A stretch of 64,000 nt of DNA from Hyphomicrobiaceae bacterium (GTDB taxonomy: Bacteria; Pseudomonadota; Alphaproteobacteria; Rhizobiales; Hyphomicrobiaceae), in NCBI GenBank assembly GCA_016793635.1, contig JAEUMD010000007.1:111674-175673 (forward strand), read 5' to 3'. Shown piece by piece: positions 1 to 9,019 of this stretch (positions within the stretch are counted from its first letter, which is position 1; every line of letters begins with the position of its first letter). The notes below the pieces were generated by a model that worked only from the letters and a program-made list of their open reading frames with translations, ran no database searches and was not told the DNA's origin. Both the position numbers and the translations under genes were made by a program.

Positions 1-77
1 GAAAGGCTGGATGACCCGAAGGGCTGATACTATAGTGCCGTTCCCTGCCCGATCTGGTGTTGAAGAGCCGCCCACCT

Positions 78-94
78 TGGCATATGGTATGCCA
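78..94. promoter_or_regulatory. Palindrome, likely operator of the GntR regulator or its operon
   Basis: A perfect inverted repeat, TGGCATA - TGG - TATGCCA, lies 150 bp before the GntR gene start. FadR-subfamily GntR proteins bind short palindromes of this size, often near their own gene, so this is a plausible autoregulatory or operon operator. Only the symmetry and location are seen; binding is inferred. No second identical copy was noticed before the ThDP enzyme gene. Confidence 0.45.
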
Positions 95-243
95 GAAGTG
101 ATGCCGTCCACCGGATCCCTCTCGAACTCTCGCGCGCCGTCACCGCCATTCAATCGGGCCGCGCCGCGAAGCGAGTGCTAACGGAGGGCGCCCCACGGCA
201 ACGACACACGGCTCACGACTTCCACCGGAACGGGAAGCTTCGC

Positions 244-930
244 ATGGACATGCAGAAGACGAGCCTCAACATCGTCCCGATCGGCGAAAGCCAGAGTCTC
301 AAGACGCGTGCCTACGAGGCGTTGAAGGCCGCGATCGCCGAGATGAACATCTATGACGACAACGCCGTGCTTCGCCTCGACGAGCGCGACCTCTCGGCCC
401 GCTTCGGCATCTCGCGCACGCCGCTTCGCGAGGCACTGGCCCAGCTCGACCAGGAGGGGTTGGTTCGCGTCGTCGCCCGCCGGGGCATTTTCATCGTCAG
501 GAAGACGAAGGCCGAAATTCTCGACATGATAACGGTGTGGGCCGCGCTCGAGAGCATGGCCGCGCGCCTCGCAGCAGAGCATACGCCGCCCGAGAGCCTG
601 ACGGAGTTGCGCCAGCTCACCGACCCCTACGACGACGTCAGCCGCAAGATGGGTGAATACTCGGACGCCAATATTCGCTTCCATCAGGCGATCCTGAGAG
701 CCAGCGGCAACCCGCTCATCGGTGACATCGCCGACGGGCTCTTTCTTCATGTCCGCGCCATCCGCAACCGCACCATTTTCGAAAAGGACCGTGCCCAGCG
801 CTCGATCGTCGATCATCGCCAGATCGTCACGGCGATCTCCGAGCGCGACGGCGATCTAGCCGAGCGGCTGGTGCGGGAGCACACGCTGCGACTGAGAGCT
901 CACGTCGAACAGCACGTCGACATTCCCTGA
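244..930 (+). CDS. GntR family (FadR/FCD type) transcriptional regulator
   Basis: About 228 residues. The N-terminal winged helix carries the typical recognition segment (RDLSARFGISRTPLREAL, roughly residues 43-60), followed by an all-helical FCD effector domain with the usual His and Asp/Asn metal or ligand positions (SDANIRFHQAILRASGNP). I chose the ATG at 244 because GGAAG lies just upstream and the family begins close to the HTH; an in-frame start further upstream would add unrelated residues. It sits directly ahead of the formyl-CoA/THF operon on the same strand and probably controls it in response to a small carboxylic acid or acyl-CoA. The ligand cannot be read from the sequence. Confidence 0.85.
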   Translation: MDMQKTSLNIVPIGESQSLKTRAYEALKAAIAEMNIYDDNAVLRLDERDLSARFGISRTPLREALAQLDQEGLVRVVARRGIFIVRKTKAEILDMITVWAALESMAARLAAEHTPPESLTELRQLTDPYDDVSRKMGEYSDANIRFHQAILRASGNPLIGDIADGLFLHVRAIRNRTIFEKDRAQRSIVDHRQIVTAISERDGDLAERLVREHTLRLRAHVEQHVDIP

Positions 931-1010
931 CGTTCGCGAAACGCCAGCCGACACGGCAAGACACAAACAACAAGAACAAACAAGAATCCCGACCTAGAGG
1001 AGGAATAGAC

Positions 1011-2768
1011 ATGGCGGCAACCGGTGCAGCCGAGGCGAAGATCGCCACGACGACGGCCGAGGATACGCTGAAGCGCAAGAGCACGGATCCCAACGTCGTC
1101 TCGGGCGGGCGCCTGGTCGCCAAGGCCCTCAAGAACGAAGGCGTCGATACGATCTTCACGCTCTGCGGCGGTCACATCATCGACATCTACGACGGCTGCA
1201 TCGACGAGGGCATTCGCGTCGTCGACGTCCGACATGAGCAGGTCGCCGCGCACGCCGCCGACGGCTACTCGCGCCAGACCGGAAAGCTCGGCTGCGTCGT
1301 CACCACCGCCGGCCCAGGCTGCACGAACGCCGTCACTGGCGTCGCCACGGCGTTCCGTTCCGAAAGCCCGATCATCCACATCGGCGGCCAGTCCTCGCTC
1401 ACCCAGCACAAGATGGGCTCGCTGCAGGATCTGCCTCACGTCGACATGATGACCCCCATCACCAAGTTCGCGTCAGGCGTCTTCTCGACCGATCGCGTCG
1501 CCGACATGATCTCGATGGCCGCGCGCGAGTGCTACGCAGGCGCCTACGGTCCCTCCTACCTCGAGATCCCGCGCGACGTGCTGGACGCCGAGATCCACCT
1601 CGACAAGGCGCGTATCCCCAAGCCCGGACACTATCGCGCCTCGGGCCGTTCCATCGGCGACCCGGCCGACATCGAGCGGCTGGCCGAGATCATCAACAAA
1701 TCCAAGCGTCCGGCCGTGCTGTTCGGTCAGCAGGTCTGGATGTCCGGCAGCCACCAGGAAGCGATCGACTTTGTTCGCGCGCTCGACGTACCGGCCTACC
1801 TGAACGGCGCCAGCCGCGGCATGCTGCACCCCGACGACCCGCACCACTTCGACCGCACGCGCAGCTTGGCGTTCAAGGACGCCGACGTCCTCCTCATCAT
1901 CGGTACGCCGTTCGATTTCCGCATGGGCTACGGCAAGCGCATCTCGGTGCCGACGCTGGTGCAGATCGACATGGACTACCGCACGGTCGGCAAGAACCGC
2001 GACATCTCGCTCGGTCTCGTTGGACATCCGGGCGCCATCCTCTCGGCGGTTGCAGCGGCTATCTCGGCCGGTCCTGACGCTGCGGCGCGCCAGGAGCGTC
2101 AGCAGTGGATGAAGAAGCTGCGCCAGGCCGAGGGCATCGCGCTCGAAAAGCTGATGCCGCTGTTCAAGTCGAATCAATCACCGATCCATCCCTATCGCCT
2201 TGCCTGGGAGATCAACGAATTCCTCGGCGACGACACGATCTACATCGGCGATGGCGGCGACGTCGTCACGATCTCGGCGCAGGCGGTCCGCCCGCGCGGT
2301 CCCGGCCAGTGGATGGACCCCGGCGCACTCGGCTCGCTCGGCGTCGGCACCGGCTTCGCGCTCGCAGCCAAGCTTGCGCATCCGAACAAGGAAGTCATGT
2401 GCCTCTATGGCGACGGCTCGTTCGGCATGACCGCCTTCGACATGGAGACGGCGCAGCGCTTCGGCGCGCCTTATCTAGCGGTGATCGGCAACAACTCCGC
2501 CATGAACCAGATCCGCTATGGTCAGATCGCAAAGTACGGCGAGAACCGCGGTGACATCGGCAATAAGCTCGGCGACGTCGAGTTCTCCATCTTCGCCAAA
2601 ATGATCGGCGGCTATGGCGAGGAAGTCCGCGACGCCAACGAGATAGGCCCCGCACTCCAGCGTGCCCGCGAGGCGATCGCCAAGACCGGCAAGTGCGCCG
2701 TGGTCAACGTCTGGATCGACCCGCGCGAGTACGCGCCGGGCACCAAGAACCAGACGATGTACAAATAG
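1011..2768 (+). CDS. ThDP-dependent acyl-CoA lyase of the 2-hydroxyacyl-CoA lyase / oxalyl-CoA decarboxylase family
   Basis: 585 residues with the three-domain layout of ThDP enzymes. The cofactor-activating Glu is in VRHEQ (Glu76). The diphosphate/metal motif runs from GDGS (467-470) to NN (494-495). Such enzymes yield formyl-CoA, either from oxalyl-CoA or by cleaving a 2-hydroxyacyl-CoA. By eye alignment with Oxalobacter oxalyl-CoA decarboxylase, the active-site Tyr120-Glu121 pair is replaced here by Leu138-Gln139 (GSLQDLPH), and the ThDP motif is GDGSFGM rather than GDSAFGF. These features, and a C-terminus ending in NQTMYK, look closer to the bacterial 2-hydroxyacyl-CoA lyases described for 2-hydroxyisobutyryl-CoA. 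The start has a strong GAGGAGG site. It heads a four-gene operon-like run. Family is secure; the substrate is open. Confidence 0.85.
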   Translation: MAATGAAEAKIATTTAEDTLKRKSTDPNVVSGGRLVAKALKNEGVDTIFTLCGGHIIDIYDGCIDEGIRVVDVRHEQVAAHAADGYSRQTGKLGCVVTTAGPGCTNAVTGVATAFRSESPIIHIGGQSSLTQHKMGSLQDLPHVDMMTPITKFASGVFSTDRVADMISMAARECYAGAYGPSYLEIPRDVLDAEIHLDKARIPKPGHYRASGRSIGDPADIERLAEIINKSKRPAVLFGQQVWMSGSHQEAIDFVRALDVPAYLNGASRGMLHPDDPHHFDRTRSLAFKDADVLLIIGTPFDFRMGYGKRISVPTLVQIDMDYRTVGKNRDISLGLVGHPGAILSAVAAAISAGPDAAARQERQQWMKKLRQAEGIALEKLMPLFKSNQSPIHPYRLAWEINEFLGDDTIYIGDGGDVVTISAQAVRPRGPGQWMDPGALGSLGVGTGFALAAKLAHPNKEVMCLYGDGSFGMTAFDMETAQRFGAPYLAVIGNNSAMNQIRYGQIAKYGENRGDIGNKLGDVEFSIFAKMIGGYGEEVRDANEIGPALQRAREAIAKTGKCAVVNVWIDPREYAPGTKNQTMYK

Positions 2769-2922
2769 CAACGCGCCCGCGTGAGCCCGCGTCGAGAGCC
2801 GTCACCGGCTTTCAACCCGGGCTGCGCACACCGGCCTTCACCCCCTCGCCTGAGCGGGGCTGGATTTTCGATACAAAAATACCGCGAGAGACAGCGCGGA
2901 CGCCCAAGGAGAACAAGCGACA

Positions 2923-4197
2923 ATGAAAGCCCTCGACGGCATCAAAATCCTCGACTTCACCCATGTCCAGTCGGGGCCCACCTGCACGCAGCTTCTCGCC
3001 TGGTTCGGCGCCGACGTCATCAAGGTCGAGCGCCCCGGAGAAGGTGATGCGACGCGCAAGCAGCTCATCGACGTTCCGGGCGCCGACAGCCTCTATTTCA
3101 CGATGCTCAACCACAACAAGCGGTCGATCACCATCGACACGAAGAACAAGCGCGGCAAGGAAATCCTCGAGCGCCTGGTGAAGACCTGCGACGTGCTCGT
3201 CGAGAACTTCGCCCCAGGCGCGCTCGACCGCATGGGCTTCTCGTGGGAACGCATCCAGGAATTGAACCCGCGGATGATCATGGCCTCGGTGAAGGGCTTC
3301 GGCCCCGGCAAGTACGAGGATTGCAAGGTTTATGAGAACGTCGCGCAGTGCGCCGGCGGCTCGGCCTCAACGACCGGCTTTCGCGACGGGCCGCCGCTCG
3401 TCACCGGCGCCCAGATCGGCGACTCCGGCACCGGTCTGCATCTTGCGCTCGGCATCGTCACCGCACTCTACCAGCGCGAGCGCTCGGGCCGCGGCCAGCG
3501 TGTGCTCGCACCGATGCAGGATGGCGTGCTGAACCTTTGCCGCGTGAAGCTGCGCGACCAGCAGCGACTCGAGAAGGGCCCGCTGAAGGAATATTCGCAG
3601 TTCGGCGAGGGTATTCCGTTCGGTGAGGCGACGCCGCGCGCCGGCAACGACTCGGGCGGCGGCCAGCCGGGCCGCATTCTCAAGTGCAAGGGCTGGGAGA
3701 CAGACCCCAACGCCTACACCTACTTCATCACCCAGGCCGCCGTCTGGGAGAAGGTGTGCGACGTGATCGGCGAGCCCGAGTGGAAGACCAAGCCCGGCTA
3801 CGCCAAGCCGGTGGAGCGCCTCGACAAGTTGAATGAGATCTTCGCGCGCATCGAGCAGTGGACGATGACCAAGACCAAGTTCGAGGTGATGGACATCTGC
3901 AATCCGCTCGACATTCCGGTCGGACCGATCCTTTCGCTAAAGGAGATCGCGGCGGATGAAGGCCTGCGTGCCACCGGCACGATCGTCGAGGTCGATCACC
4001 CCGAGCGCGGTCCCTACCTCTCGGTCGGCTGCCCGATCAAGATGTCGGACAGCCCCGTCGAGGTGAAGCGTTCGCCGCTCCTCGGCGAGCACACCGACGA
4101 GATCCTGACAGAGGTGCTCGGCTACTCGAAGGAGGAGGCGGCCGAGCTCAGAACCGTCGGCGCGACCGAGATCGTCAAGCGCCAGGCCGCCGAGTAG
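2923..4197 (+). CDS. frc: Formyl-CoA transferase (CaiB/BaiF class III CoA-transferase)
   Basis: 424 residues, the length of Oxalobacter Frc (428), and recognisably similar along the whole chain. Conserved segments include [32 protein letters not shown] and [10 protein letters not shown]. The catalytic Asp that forms the acyl anhydride is Asp167 in [10 protein letters not shown], and the glycine loop GGGQPG is present. The enzyme moves CoA between formyl-CoA and another carboxylate (oxalate in the classic case). Here it could also capture CoA from formyl-CoA made by the preceding lyase, releasing formate for the downstream ligase. AAGGAGAA lies before the ATG. It is 154 bp after the ThDP enzyme on the same strand. 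Confidence 0.9.
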   Translation: MKALDGIKILDFTHVQSGPTCTQLLAWFGADVIKVERPGEGDATRKQLIDVPGADSLYFTMLNHNKRSITIDTKNKRGKEILERLVKTCDVLVENFAPGALDRMGFSWERIQELNPRMIMASVKGFGPGKYEDCKVYENVAQCAGGSASTTGFRDGPPLVTGAQIGDSGTGLHLALGIVTALYQRERSGRGQRVLAPMQDGVLNLCRVKLRDQQRLEKGPLKEYSQFGEGIPFGEATPRAGNDSGGGQPGRILKCKGWETDPNAYTYFITQAAVWEKVCDVIGEPEWKTKPGYAKPVERLDKLNEIFARIEQWTMTKTKFEVMDICNPLDIPVGPILSLKEIAADEGLRATGTIVEVDHPERGPYLSVGCPIKMSDSPVEVKRSPLLGEHTDEILTEVLGYSKEEAAELRTVGATEIVKRQAAE

Positions 4198-4212
4198 GCG
4201 ATGGTTTATCGG

Positions 4213-4230
4213 GGGGCGCTTTCGCGCCCC
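4213..4230 (+). other. GC-rich hairpin in the frc - formyltransferase gap
   Basis: GGGGCGC - TTTC - GCGCCCC forms a perfect 7-bp stem 16 bases after the frc stop. There is no T tract, so it is a weak terminator candidate and may act instead as a pause or mRNA-stability element. The rest of the 314-base gap (4198-4511) shows no convincing gene. It ends in a good GGGAGG ribosome site for the next gene. Confidence 0.4.
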
Positions 4231-4511
4231 TCGTCACGCCCGGCCCGCGCCAATGGGCAAACGTCGCGACCATCGCCGCATTCGGAGAGCCGATCGAAGC
4301 CCCGGGAAATTAGCGAAGCCTGGAACATCACTCGAGCGCGCGGCATGCGTGAGCCAAAGGGCGATCCGGACCCGGATGCTCTCGAAACTTCAAGATGGAG
4401 CGCAATCGTCCGGCCAGGAAACATTTGCGCTTCGCTCTGATCGAATAGCGCAACAGCTCAACAACATGACATGGGGCCGCATCCAATGGGCTCCGAACGG
4501 GAGGATCATCG

Positions 4512-5450
4512 ATGCGCATCGTCGTCCATGGCCAGGAGGCCTTCGGCAAGGCCGTGCTCGAGCGCCTGCTCGAGCGCGGTGAGAACGTGGTCGCGGTTTT
4601 CTCGGCCCCCGACAAGGAGGGCAAGGCCCGCGACCCCCTCGCCGCCTTCGCCTCCGAGAAGGGCTTGCCCGTACATCAGCCGGCGTCGTGGAAGACACCG
4701 GAAGCGCTGGCACTGATGCAGTCGTTCAAACCTGATGTCTGCATCATGGCCTACGTGACGCTGTTCGTCCCGCAGCCCGTGATCGACGCGCCGACCTATG
4801 GCACGTTCCAGTACCATCCCTCACTGCTGCCCGAGCACCGCGGCCCTTCGGCGATCAGCTGGCCGATCGCGATGGGCAAGACACGCACAGGCCTATCTAT
4901 CTTCTGGCCCGACGAGGGTCTCGACGAGGGCCCCATCCTGATGCAGAAGGAGTGCGACATCGGCCCGGATGAAACGCTCGGCGACGTCTACTTCAAGAAG
5001 CTCTTTCCGCTCGGCGTCGATGCCATGATCGAAAGCCTCGATCTCGTTCGCGACGGCAAGGCGCCCAAGATTCCGCAGGACCACTCGAAGGCCACCTACG
5101 AGTACCGCTTCAAGAAGGCGATGGCCGAAATCGACTGGTCGAAGCCTGCTGCCGACGTTTACAACCTCATTCGCGCGGTGAACCCGGCGCCCGGCGCCTG
5201 GACCCGCCTCAAAGGCGTCAAGCTCGACATCTTCGACTCGCGCAAAGCCGAGGGATCGGGCAAACCCGGCGAGGTGCTCGCCATCTCCACGGACGGCGTC
5301 ACGGTCGCAGCCGGCAGCGGTGCCATTCTGGTGAAGCGGCTCCGCGCCGACGCCGGACAGAAGATCACGGCTGCGGAATTTGCCGCATCGACCGGGCTCA
5401 AAGTCGGCGACATCTTCGAGGCGGCAACCCCAGCCGAAGCGAAAGCCTAA
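4512..5450 (+). CDS. Formyltetrahydrofolate hydrolase / formyltransferase, homologous to the N-terminal domain of 10-formyl-THF dehydrogenase
   Basis: 312 residues: a formyl_trans_N Rossmann-like domain (about 1-200) plus a formyl_trans_C domain (about 205-305). It resembles methionyl-tRNA formyltransferase only distantly. Segments such as FSAPDKEGKA, YHPSLLPEHRG, SIFWPDEGLDEG and PGAWT follow the hydrolase domain of animal ALDH1L1. The catalytic pair would be His102 and Asp138, 36 residues apart as in that enzyme, while the usual Asn two residues before the His is Gln100. Known relatives hydrolyse or transfer the formyl group of 10-formyl-THF. Between frc and formate-THF ligase it may connect formyl-CoA or formate to folate. 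It is unlikely to be the housekeeping fmt, because no def gene is adjacent. Confidence 0.75.
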   Translation: MRIVVHGQEAFGKAVLERLLERGENVVAVFSAPDKEGKARDPLAAFASEKGLPVHQPASWKTPEALALMQSFKPDVCIMAYVTLFVPQPVIDAPTYGTFQYHPSLLPEHRGPSAISWPIAMGKTRTGLSIFWPDEGLDEGPILMQKECDIGPDETLGDVYFKKLFPLGVDAMIESLDLVRDGKAPKIPQDHSKATYEYRFKKAMAEIDWSKPAADVYNLIRAVNPAPGAWTRLKGVKLDIFDSRKAEGSGKPGEVLAISTDGVTVAAGSGAILVKRLRADAGQKITAAEFAASTGLKVGDIFEAATPAEAKA

Positions 5451-5500
5451 AAACCAAGGTTCGGACGTTAGAGCCGGTCGGACCATCAAAAAACGGGAAG

Positions 5501-5518
5501 TGCCAGCCAAGACTGGCA
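5501..5518 (+). promoter_or_regulatory. Inverted repeat abutting the fhs ribosome binding site
   Basis: TGCCAG - CCAAGA - CTGGCA is a perfect 6-bp stem ending immediately before AGGAGGAG, the ribosome site of formate-THF ligase. A hairpin here could tune ribosome access, or the repeat could be a protein site. Only the symmetry and position are seen. Confidence 0.3.
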
Positions 5519-5534
5519 GGAGGAGACAAAAACA

Positions 5535-7211
5535 ATGGCCGTGAAATCCGACATCGAGATTGCCCGCGAAGCCAAGATGAAGCCGATTGCCGAGGTCGCC
5601 ACCAAGGTCGACATTCCGGCTTCTGCGCTGCTCAACTACGGCCCCTACAAGGCCAAGGTGTCTGCCGAATTCATCGACGGCCTCAAGGATAAGAAGGACG
5701 GCAAGCTCATCCTCGTCACGGCCATCAACCCTACTCCGGCGGGCGAGGGCAAGACGACGACGACGGTTGGTCTCGGCGACGGCCTCAACCGCATCGGCAA
5801 GAAGGCCATGATGTGCTTGCGCGAGCCGTCGCTCGGCCCGTGCTTCGGCGTCAAGGGCGGTGCCGCCGGCGGCGGATATGCCCAGGTCGTGCCGATGGAG
5901 GACATCAACCTCCACTTCACGGGTGACTTCCACGCCATCACCTCGGCCCACAACCTGCTCTCGGCACTGCTCGACAACCACATCTACTGGGGCAACGCGC
6001 TCGGCCTCGACGCCCGCCGCATCGGCTGGCGCCGCGTGCTCGACATGAACGACCGCGCGCTGCGCTACATCGTCAACTCGCTTGGCGGCACGGCCAACGG
6101 CTTCCCGCGTGAGGACGGCTTCGACATCACCGTCGCTTCCGAAGTGATGGCCATCCTGTGCCTGTCGATGGATCTCAAGGATCTCGAGCGCCGCCTCGGC
6201 AACATCGTCGTCGGCTACACCCGCGACAAGACCGCGATCCGCGCCCGCGATCTCAAGGGCGATGGTGCCATGACCGTACTGCTCAAGGACGCCATGATGC
6301 CGAACCTCGTGCAGACGCTGGAGAACAACCCCGTCTTCATCCACGGCGGTCCGTTCGCCAACATCGCCCACGGCTGCAACTCTGTGCTGGCCACCAAGAC
6401 TGCGTTGAAACTTGCCGACTACGTCGTCACGGAAGCGGGCTTCGGTGCGGACCTCGGTGCCGAGAAGTTCTTCGACATCAAGTGCCGCAAGGCCGGGCTG
6501 CAGCCGGCCGCAGCAGTCATCGTCGCGACGGTCCGCGCCCTCAAGATGCACGGCGGCATCGCCAAGGACGACCTCAAGGCCGAGATCGCCGCAGCGGTCG
6601 CGAAGGGCTGCGAAAACCTGAAGCGCCACATCGAAAACGTGCGCAAGTTCGGCGTGCCGCCGGTCGTGGCCGTCAACCGCTTCATCACCGATACCGACGC
6701 CGAGATCGCCGAGGTGATGAAGGCCGCGGAGAGCATGGGCACGAAGGCTTTCTTGTGCACGCACTGGGCCGATGGCGGTAAGGGCACCGAGGAGCTGGCA
6801 CGCCACGTTGCCGACGTCGCCAACAGCGGCGAGGCCCGCTTCCAGCCGCTCTACCCGGACGACATGCCCCTGCGCGACAAGGTGCGGACGATCGCGAAGG
6901 AGATCTATCGCGCCGCCGATATTTCGTGCGACGCTTCCGTCGAGGCGCGCTTCAAGGAGCTGGAAGCCGCGGGCTACGGCAAGCTGCCGGTGTGCATGGC
7001 GAAAACACAGTATTCGTTCTCGACCAACCCCAACCTGCGTGGCGCTCCCACAGGCCACATGGTCCCCGTGCGCGAGCTGCGACTTTCCGCCGGCGCCGAG
7101 TTCATCGTCGTCATCACCGGCGAGATCATGACCATGCCGGGCCTTCCGCGCGTGCCGTCCGCCGACAACATCCGCCTCAACGAGAACGGTCAGATCGAAG
7201 GACTGTTCTGA
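5535..7211 (+). CDS. fhs: Formate-tetrahydrofolate ligase
   Basis: 558 residues, the standard length. The ATP-binding loop TPAGEGKTT covers residues 67-75, and the family blocks [28 protein letters not shown] and ALKMHGG are intact. The enzyme makes 10-formyl-THF from formate, ATP and THF in the cytoplasm and is the entry point for formate into C1 metabolism in methylotrophs and oxalate users. As last gene of the run it would assimilate formate released from formyl-CoA. A strong AGGAGGAG site precedes the ATG, and a classical terminator follows 25 bases after the stop. Confidence 0.97.
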   Translation: MAVKSDIEIAREAKMKPIAEVATKVDIPASALLNYGPYKAKVSAEFIDGLKDKKDGKLILVTAINPTPAGEGKTTTTVGLGDGLNRIGKKAMMCLREPSLGPCFGVKGGAAGGGYAQVVPMEDINLHFTGDFHAITSAHNLLSALLDNHIYWGNALGLDARRIGWRRVLDMNDRALRYIVNSLGGTANGFPREDGFDITVASEVMAILCLSMDLKDLERRLGNIVVGYTRDKTAIRARDLKGDGAMTVLLKDAMMPNLVQTLENNPVFIHGGPFANIAHGCNSVLATKTALKLADYVVTEAGFGADLGAEKFFDIKCRKAGLQPAAAVIVATVRALKMHGGIAKDDLKAEIAAAVAKGCENLKRHIENVRKFGVPPVVAVNRFITDTDAEIAEVMKAAESMGTKAFLCTHWADGGKGTEELARHVADVANSGEARFQPLYPDDMPLRDKVRTIAKEIYRAADISCDASVEARFKELEAAGYGKLPVCMAKTQYSFSTNPNLRGAPTGHMVPVRELRLSAGAEFIVVITGEIMTMPGLPRVPSADNIRLNENGQIEGLF

Positions 7212-7235
7212 AACACACGAGACGATCTGGATGAG

Positions 7236-7265
7236 AAAAGGCCCCGCGAAAGCGGGGCCTTTTTG
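7236..7265. terminator. Bidirectional Rho-independent terminator between fhs and the antiporter
   Basis: An 8-bp stem, GGCCCCGC - GAAA - GCGGGGCC, is flanked by AAAA on the left and TTTTT on the right. It therefore ends transcription of fhs on the plus strand and of the convergent antiporter gene, whose stop is about 25 bases away, on the minus strand. Confidence 0.9.
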
Positions 7266-7290
7266 TATGCCTCTACCGATGGACCTCGGA

Positions 7291-8778
7291 TCAGCCTTGT
7301 TGGCTCTCCTGCTGCTGGCGTAGCCGCCGCTCGTCCTCATGATCGACGCTGCTCTGGTTCACCGGCGTCACGGCGGCCTTGGCCACCGGCGGCGCTTCCG
7401 CCCGCGCCGCCTTTGCGGCCTCCGCACGGCGCGCTTCCGCACGCGCCCGGCGCATCTCGATCACCCGCATCGCGTAGGCCTGCAATAGCGTCGGATGCCC
7501 CGCGACGCGGCGCGTGACGACGATGCCACGGGCCATGGCGGACTGAACCCGCGTCAACTCCTCCACCTCGCCCGAGTAGGCGTGTACCAGCGCGAGCTTG
7601 AGACTTTCGATGCCGGTTTGCGAGGCACCGTGAACCCGGCGGATTGTGCTGAGCCACAGCGGGCTCAGCAGCAGCGACAACACGATGACCGAGATTGCGA
7701 GCTTGTAGCCCACCGGGTCGAGTACCTGGTTGGCGAGACCGACCCCGGCCAGCACGAACGAGAACTCGCCGAGCTGCCCGATGATGAGGCCGGCCTGATA
7801 GGCGTCCGTCCAGCTCAGTCCGACGAAGCGCAGGATGGCGATATTGGCGAGCGACTTGAGGCCGAGCACCGCGAGCACGAACACCGTCACCAGCGCCAGG
7901 TTGTGGACGATGAACTCGCCATCGAGCAGCAAGCCGATGGCGACGAAGAACAGCACCATCAACACGCCCTGGATCGGCTCCATGGCGTTGATGGCTTCCG
8001 TGCGCAGGGTCGTCTTGCCGATGAACAGGCCAGCGAGGAACGCGCCGTAGGCCGGCGAGAACCCGAGCACGCCGGACAACGTCGCCGCCGAGCAGCAGAC
8101 CGCGAGCGCCGTCAGCGTGACGAGCTCGATACGGCCGAGGATGTGGTCCTGGAAGGGGAAATGCAGCTTGCCGCGCGGACCGAGCGTGGCGATGAAGAGC
8201 GCGAGACCGCCAACCGCAAGCGCCAGGATCACCAGCGTCTTCGGCTCGAACGTGACGCCGTGGCTCCAGGACTCCGCCATGATGAGCATCGGCACCAGCG
8301 CGATGTCCTGCGCGATCATGATCGCGACGACGATGCGCCCGAGCTGAGTTCGAAGCTCGCCGATTTCCTCGAGCACCTTCAGCGCCACCGCCGTCGACGA
8401 CATGGTGACGACGAACGCCAGCAGCAGTGACTGCTGCGTTGTCCAGCCGAGGAACGCGCCGGTCAGCACCATCGCTCCGATTGCCAGAACGAGCTGGCCA
8501 ACGACGGCAAGCACCGCGGGCTTCAAGTCGGTGATGAACGCCTTCAGCGATATTTCCATGCCGACGAGGAACAGCAGGAACAGCACGCCGAGCTCGGCGA
8601 GCAGCGGCACGGCCTCGGCTCGCGGAACGAAGCCGAGCACGGTCGGTCCGAGCGTCACGCCGGCGAGGATGTAGCCGACCATCGGCGGCTGTTTCAGCCG
8701 CACCATGACGAGGCCCATCGTGACAGCCGCCAGTGTCAGAATCGCAATGGCCAGGAGATGCGGCAGTTGCTCGTCCAT
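7291..8778 (-). CDS. Cation:proton antiporter, CPA2 (KefB/RosB-like) family
   Basis: 495 residues with about 12 hydrophobic segments in the first 390. Family landmarks are GYILAGVTLGPTVLG near the start, LFLLFLVGMEI and MSSTAVALKVLEE. It likely exchanges K+ or Na+ for protons across the inner membrane. The C-terminal RCK/TrkA-N domain of KefB/KefC is absent. In its place is a tail of about 100 residues, rich in Ala, Arg and Glu and probably cytoplasmic and helical. It is convergent with fhs and shares its terminator. The transported ion is not determined by the sequence. Confidence 0.85.
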   Translation of the reverse strand: MDEQLPHLLAIAILTLAAVTMGLVMVRLKQPPMVGYILAGVTLGPTVLGFVPRAEAVPLLAELGVLFLLFLVGMEISLKAFITDLKPAVLAVVGQLVLAIGAMVLTGAFLGWTTQQSLLLAFVVTMSSTAVALKVLEEIGELRTQLGRIVVAIMIAQDIALVPMLIMAESWSHGVTFEPKTLVILALAVGGLALFIATLGPRGKLHFPFQDHILGRIELVTLTALAVCCSAATLSGVLGFSPAYGAFLAGLFIGKTTLRTEAINAMEPIQGVLMVLFFVAIGLLLDGEFIVHNLALVTVFVLAVLGLKSLANIAILRFVGLSWTDAYQAGLIIGQLGEFSFVLAGVGLANQVLDPVGYKLAISVIVLSLLLSPLWLSTIRRVHGASQTGIESLKLALVHAYSGEVEELTRVQSAMARGIVVTRRVAGHPTLLQAYAMRVIEMRRARAEARRAEAAKAARAEAPPVAKAAVTPVNQSSVDHEDERRLRQQQESQQG

Positions 8779-9019
8779 CCACCCCGCTCGCAGTTGGCGT
8801 CAATGCTGACAAAATCGGCGAAACTTGTCGGCGGCGGACTCGAAAAGCAACGCCCCGCGCAAGCTGTTGAACAATACTCCAGCTACGTGAAAAAATACAG
8901 CAGTGCCGCACACTTCGCCCATGCGGGGCACGCCTGACGGGCTCCCTCGTCGTGACATCGCATCATGCGCTCGAGGCGGGCAGTCCGATGCCGCGCGCTG
9001 GTCCCTTCAACGGCACCGG

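Noticed and set aside
1011-2768. Straight call of oxalyl-CoA decarboxylase
   Set aside because: The Oxc active-site Tyr-Glu pair is not conserved, so only the family-level call is given and the substrate is left open.
4512-5450. Housekeeping methionyl-tRNA formyltransferase
   Set aside because: Sequence blocks follow the 10-formyl-THF dehydrogenase hydrolase domain more closely, the context is C1 metabolism, and def is not adjacent.
4893-7340. An 815-residue minus-strand frame opposite the formyltransferase and fhs genes
   Set aside because: It is the antisense shadow of two clearly real genes; composition is Arg/His/Asp-rich with no domain, as expected from high-GC complementary frames.
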